Source: Pseudomonadota bacterium (lineage in GTDB: Bacteria > Pseudomonadota > Gammaproteobacteria > Burkholderiales > SG8-39). Taken from it: a stretch of 43,101 nt of DNA. The notes below the pieces were generated by a model that saw only the letters and a list, made by a program, of their open reading frames with translations, made no database searches and was not told where the DNA came from. The stretch spans positions 1 to 43,101 of the forward strand of contig JAJZPQ010000032.1 in the NCBI GenBank assembly GCA_021811085.1, read 5' to 3'. The position numbers and the translations under genes were made by a program. Every line of letters starts with the position of its first letter. Positions within the stretch are counted from its first letter, which is position 1. Below are positions 40,891 through 43,101 of the stretch, one piece after another.

Positions 40891-41325
40891 ATGAAGATTC
40901 ATACCACTCTGACGGCCGTAGTAATCGGCGCCAGCTTGCTCGCAACACTGCCTGTCGCAGCCCGCGCGCAGGAACCGGTCTTCGCCGAGACCGTCGCCGC
41001 GACGACCTACGCCAACGGCGGCGTCGGCGCAGGCGAAGAAGCCACCATGCGCCGCATGGCGAAGGAATTCCCGCTGCGCATGACGTTCTCCGAGCACAAG
41101 GATGGCGCATTCCTCGCCGATGTGCCGGTTGTCATCGCCGATGCGCGCGGCAACCCGGTATTCGATCTGCCCAACGCCGGTCCCATGCTCTATGTCATGC
41201 TGCCCAACGGAAAGTACAAAGTGAGCGCGCGGTACAAGGGCCTGACCGAGTCGCATGAAATCACCCTCGACAGCAAGGACGGCAAGGATCTGTACTTCCA
41301 CTGGAAGGGAATAACATCTCGGTAA
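40891..41325 (+). CDS. Small exported protein with carboxypeptidase-regulatory-like fold
   Basis: 144 residues from ATG 40891. Signal peptide MKIHTTLTAVVIGASLLATL is followed by cleavage near ARAQ. The mature part has a beta-sandwich feel: FLADVPVVIADARGNPVFDL, LYVMLPNGKYKVSARYKGL, ESHEITLDSKDGKDLYFHW. This resembles small periplasmic proteins with a carboxypeptidase-regulatory or transthyretin-like fold. It lies 52 nt after the double YfdX gene and is probably the third gene of that operon. Function is unknown. Confidence 0.65.
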   Translation: MKIHTTLTAVVIGASLLATLPVAARAQEPVFAETVAATTYANGGVGAGEEATMRRMAKEFPLRMTFSEHKDGAFLADVPVVIADARGNPVFDLPNAGPMLYVMLPNGKYKVSARYKGLTESHEITLDSKDGKDLYFHWKGITSR

Positions 41326-41639
41326 AAAACAGCGTAGTCGGCACGATCAACACCGGTTCTATCGATACCATTGATCAGTCAATTTCCGCACTTGTCCAGA
41401 TCGGTGAGCCCTCTCTCGCGGAGGCCATCAAGGCGCTGTCGGAGGCAATACTTGAAAGTGGAGACTTGACGCGGAATCAGCGAAACGAGTTGGTGGACAT
41501 CTTACGAGGATACATGGTCGCCTGGAACGCAAGGACTGTCGCCGGTTTCCGGGCAGTTCAGGATGTTTCGCCTAGTCCATCTGTGATTCGACGGCACCAG
41601 TTCAGAGCAGGCCAGAACGGCCCAAGATGTCCGGCTTAA
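41313..41639 (+). pseudogene. Start-less coding remnant between the stress operon and thrC
   Basis: A 108-codon open stretch overlaps the end of the previous gene in another frame. Its first ~65 residues look like a real protein (VKNSVVGTINTGSIDTIDQ, EPSLAEAIKALSEAILESG, NQRNELVDILRG), then quality falls. No ATG, GTG or ribosome site is available at the beginning. It is most likely the middle of a lost gene, family not recognised. Confidence 0.45.
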
Positions 41640-43048
41640 AGCCCGGTATGACGCTCGATATAGGCTTTGACCGCCCCCGCATCCGCATCCATCACTTCGA
41701 AGCGTTGCGGCAGCGACTCCAGATTTTCGCAGCCCGGCGGATAGTCGGGGTCGCGCCCCAAGGCTTCGCGTATCGTGGCTGCGAATTTCACCGGCAACGC
41801 CGTCTCGAGACAGATCAGCGGTATGCCCGCCTGCCGGTGTTCCAGCCCGACCTTGAGCCCGTCCGCGGTGTGCGTGTCTATCATCACGCCGTAGTCCCGG
41901 TACACGCGGCGGATGGTCGCGAGCCGGTCCGCATGGCTGCTGGAGCCGGAGACGAAGCCGTATTCCTTCACCTTGGCGAAGTAAGGCGTGCCCGCGAGAT
42001 TGAATTCGCCGCCCGCATCGACTTTGCTCCATAGCTCTTTCACGAGGCCTGCGTCGCGCCCTACCAGGTCATAGACGAAGCGTTCGAAATTGGACGCCTT
42101 GGATATGTCCATCGACGGGCTGGAAGTCTGCGCCACCTGGTCGGACGGGCGCACGCGGTAGCGGCCGGTGCGGAAGAACTCGTCCAGCACATTGTTCTCG
42201 TTGGTGGCAAGGATCAGGCGCGCGATCGGCAGGCCCATCATACGCGCGATGTGGCCGGCGCAGATGTTGCCGAAATTCCCCGAGGGCACTGCAAACGCCA
42301 CCTGTTCGTCGTTTGATTTCGTGACCACGAAATAGCCGCGGAAGTAATACACGACCTGCGCCGCGACCCGCGCCCAGTTGATCGAGTTGACCGCGCCTAT
42401 CCTCTGGCGCGCCTTGAACGCCGCATCGTTGTTGACCGCCTTGACCATGTCCTGGCAGTCGTCGAACACGCCGCGCACGGCGATGTTGTAGATATTCGCG
42501 TCCTGCAGCGAGAACATCTGCGCCGTCTGGAACGGGCTCATTTTCCCGTGCGGCGAAAGCATGAACACATTCACGCCGCGCTTGCCGCGCAGCGCATATT
42601 CGGCTGAGGAGCCGGTATCGCCCGAGGTCGCGCCGAGGATGTTGATGCGCTCGCCCGACTTGGCGAGCACATACTCGAACAGGTTGCCGAGCAGCTGCAT
42701 CGCCATGTCCTTGAACGCGAGCGTCGGTCCGTTCGAGAGTTCGAGGATATGCAGCCCCGGCTCCAGCGTCTCCACCGGCGTGATCGCCTCGGTACGGAAC
42801 ACCGCCTTGGTGTAGGTCTTCTCGCACAGTGCCTTCAGGTCTGCTGCCGGAATGTCGTCGCAGAACTTGTGCAGAATTTCGTACGCGAGTTCGGCGTAAG
42901 ACAGCTTGCGCCAGGCCGCGAGCTCGGCCGCGCCGACGCGCGGAGTGCTCTCGGCAATCGCGAGCCCGCCGTCCGTGCACAGTCCGCCGAGCAGGATCTG
43001 GGTGAAGCTTTGCGGCGCCATGCCGCCGCGGGTGCTTATGTAGCGCAT
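41636..43048 (-). CDS. thrC: Threonine synthase
   Basis: 470 residues, the normal length of the bacterial (E. coli/yeast-like) class. The N-terminus MRYISTRGGMAPQSFTQILL and the PLP lysine K113 (GPTLAFKDMAMQ) are followed by the cofactor-binding ATSGDTGSSAEYAL and a later AVPSGNFGNICAGH. The enzyme converts O-phosphohomoserine to threonine and phosphate in the cytoplasm. ATG 43048 has AAGGA eight bases upstream. It differs in class from the zinc-ribbon paralogue at 4128-5294, which supports a different job for that one. In many betaproteobacteria hom lies just upstream, outside this window. Confidence 0.95.
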   Translation of the reverse strand: MRYISTRGGMAPQSFTQILLGGLCTDGGLAIAESTPRVGAAELAAWRKLSYAELAYEILHKFCDDIPAADLKALCEKTYTKAVFRTEAITPVETLEPGLHILELSNGPTLAFKDMAMQLLGNLFEYVLAKSGERINILGATSGDTGSSAEYALRGKRGVNVFMLSPHGKMSPFQTAQMFSLQDANIYNIAVRGVFDDCQDMVKAVNNDAAFKARQRIGAVNSINWARVAAQVVYYFRGYFVVTKSNDEQVAFAVPSGNFGNICAGHIARMMGLPIARLILATNENNVLDEFFRTGRYRVRPSDQVAQTSSPSMDISKASNFERFVYDLVGRDAGLVKELWSKVDAGGEFNLAGTPYFAKVKEYGFVSGSSSHADRLATIRRVYRDYGVMIDTHTADGLKVGLEHRQAGIPLICLETALPVKFAATIREALGRDPDYPPGCENLESLPQRFEVMDADAGAVKAYIERHTGL

Positions 43049-43101
43049 CTATCCTTGGCGACTTAAATCGTCGCCACTGTTGTTGCAGGCTTGCGATATT
43101 G
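43049..43101 (-). other. thrC upstream region at the window edge
   Basis: It contains the thrC ribosome-binding site. One minus-strand frame is open from the edge to TAA at 43065-43063 and could be the tail of an upstream gene, but 12 codons are too few to identify. Confidence 0.3.

Overview
The window reads as chromosomal DNA of a moderately high-GC betaproteobacterium (Burkholderiales/Nitrosomonadales-like). This is judged from codon use, a betaproteobacterial-type MutS and ThrC, and CsbD, DUF1269-like and YfdX-like stress proteins found together. No database search was possible, so the taxonomy is an inference.

Region 1 (1-11.6 kb, minus strand). At the left edge are an HlyD/YhiI-type membrane fusion protein and the start of an RbbA-like ABC ATPase. 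Upstream lies a ten-kilobase co-directional catabolic operon: an RpiR-type regulator, an L-specific and a D-specific N-carbamoyl-amino-acid hydrolase, a complete TRAP transporter (DctQ, DctM, DctP), a zinc-ribbon threonine-synthase-like PLP enzyme, a second fold-type II PLP enzyme, and an iron-sulfur L-serine ammonia-lyase. A strong sigma-70-like promoter with a palindrome in its spacer precedes the regulator. The inferred logic is uptake of an N-carbamoyl (or related) amino acid, removal of the carbamoyl group from either enantiomer, then PLP/Fe-S elimination toward pyruvate and ammonia. The substrate is unknown.

Region 2 (11.6-20.1 kb). A PAS4-GGDEF protein sits between a short decayed copy of the mutS 5' end and the real mutS, showing that a segment was inserted or duplicated there. 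After mutS come a coupled metallophosphoesterase, a ParD/ParE-like toxin-antitoxin pair with its own promoter, an MlaC-like protein and a TerB-like protein.

Region 3 (20.4-41.3 kb) looks like a stress island. It holds an EF-hand protein, a divergent NarL-type histidine kinase and response regulator, and five scattered copies of a nearly identical ~90-bp promoter module. Each module has a GTGACC-N2-GGTCAC palindrome, a second GTGAC-type box 23 bp on, an AAGTCATGACTT palindrome, a TTACAT -35 element and a TARAGT-like -10 element. The modules drive an OmpA-like protein, a YfdX-like protein, a diiron ferritin-like protein, a small ORF plus CsbD, and a DUF1269/YfdX/secreted-protein operon. In four of five copies an ATG lies 7-8 nt after the -10, which suggests leaderless starts. 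A diverged version of the first two boxes, with the same 23-bp spacing, lies between the kinase and regulator genes, so this two-component system is the best candidate controller.

The same island is full of gene wreckage. There is an in-frame chimera of a ClC chloride channel N-terminus with the peptidase MtfA, a duplicated scrap of the mtfA 3' end, GlgX and HAD-hydrolase remnants, and a cytochrome c gene with a nonsense codon that appears to create a new ribosome-binding site. Intact genes here include DedA, a P-type H+-ATPase-like pump and a Cache-HAMP-PAS-GGDEF-EAL protein. The window ends with thrC on the minus strand.
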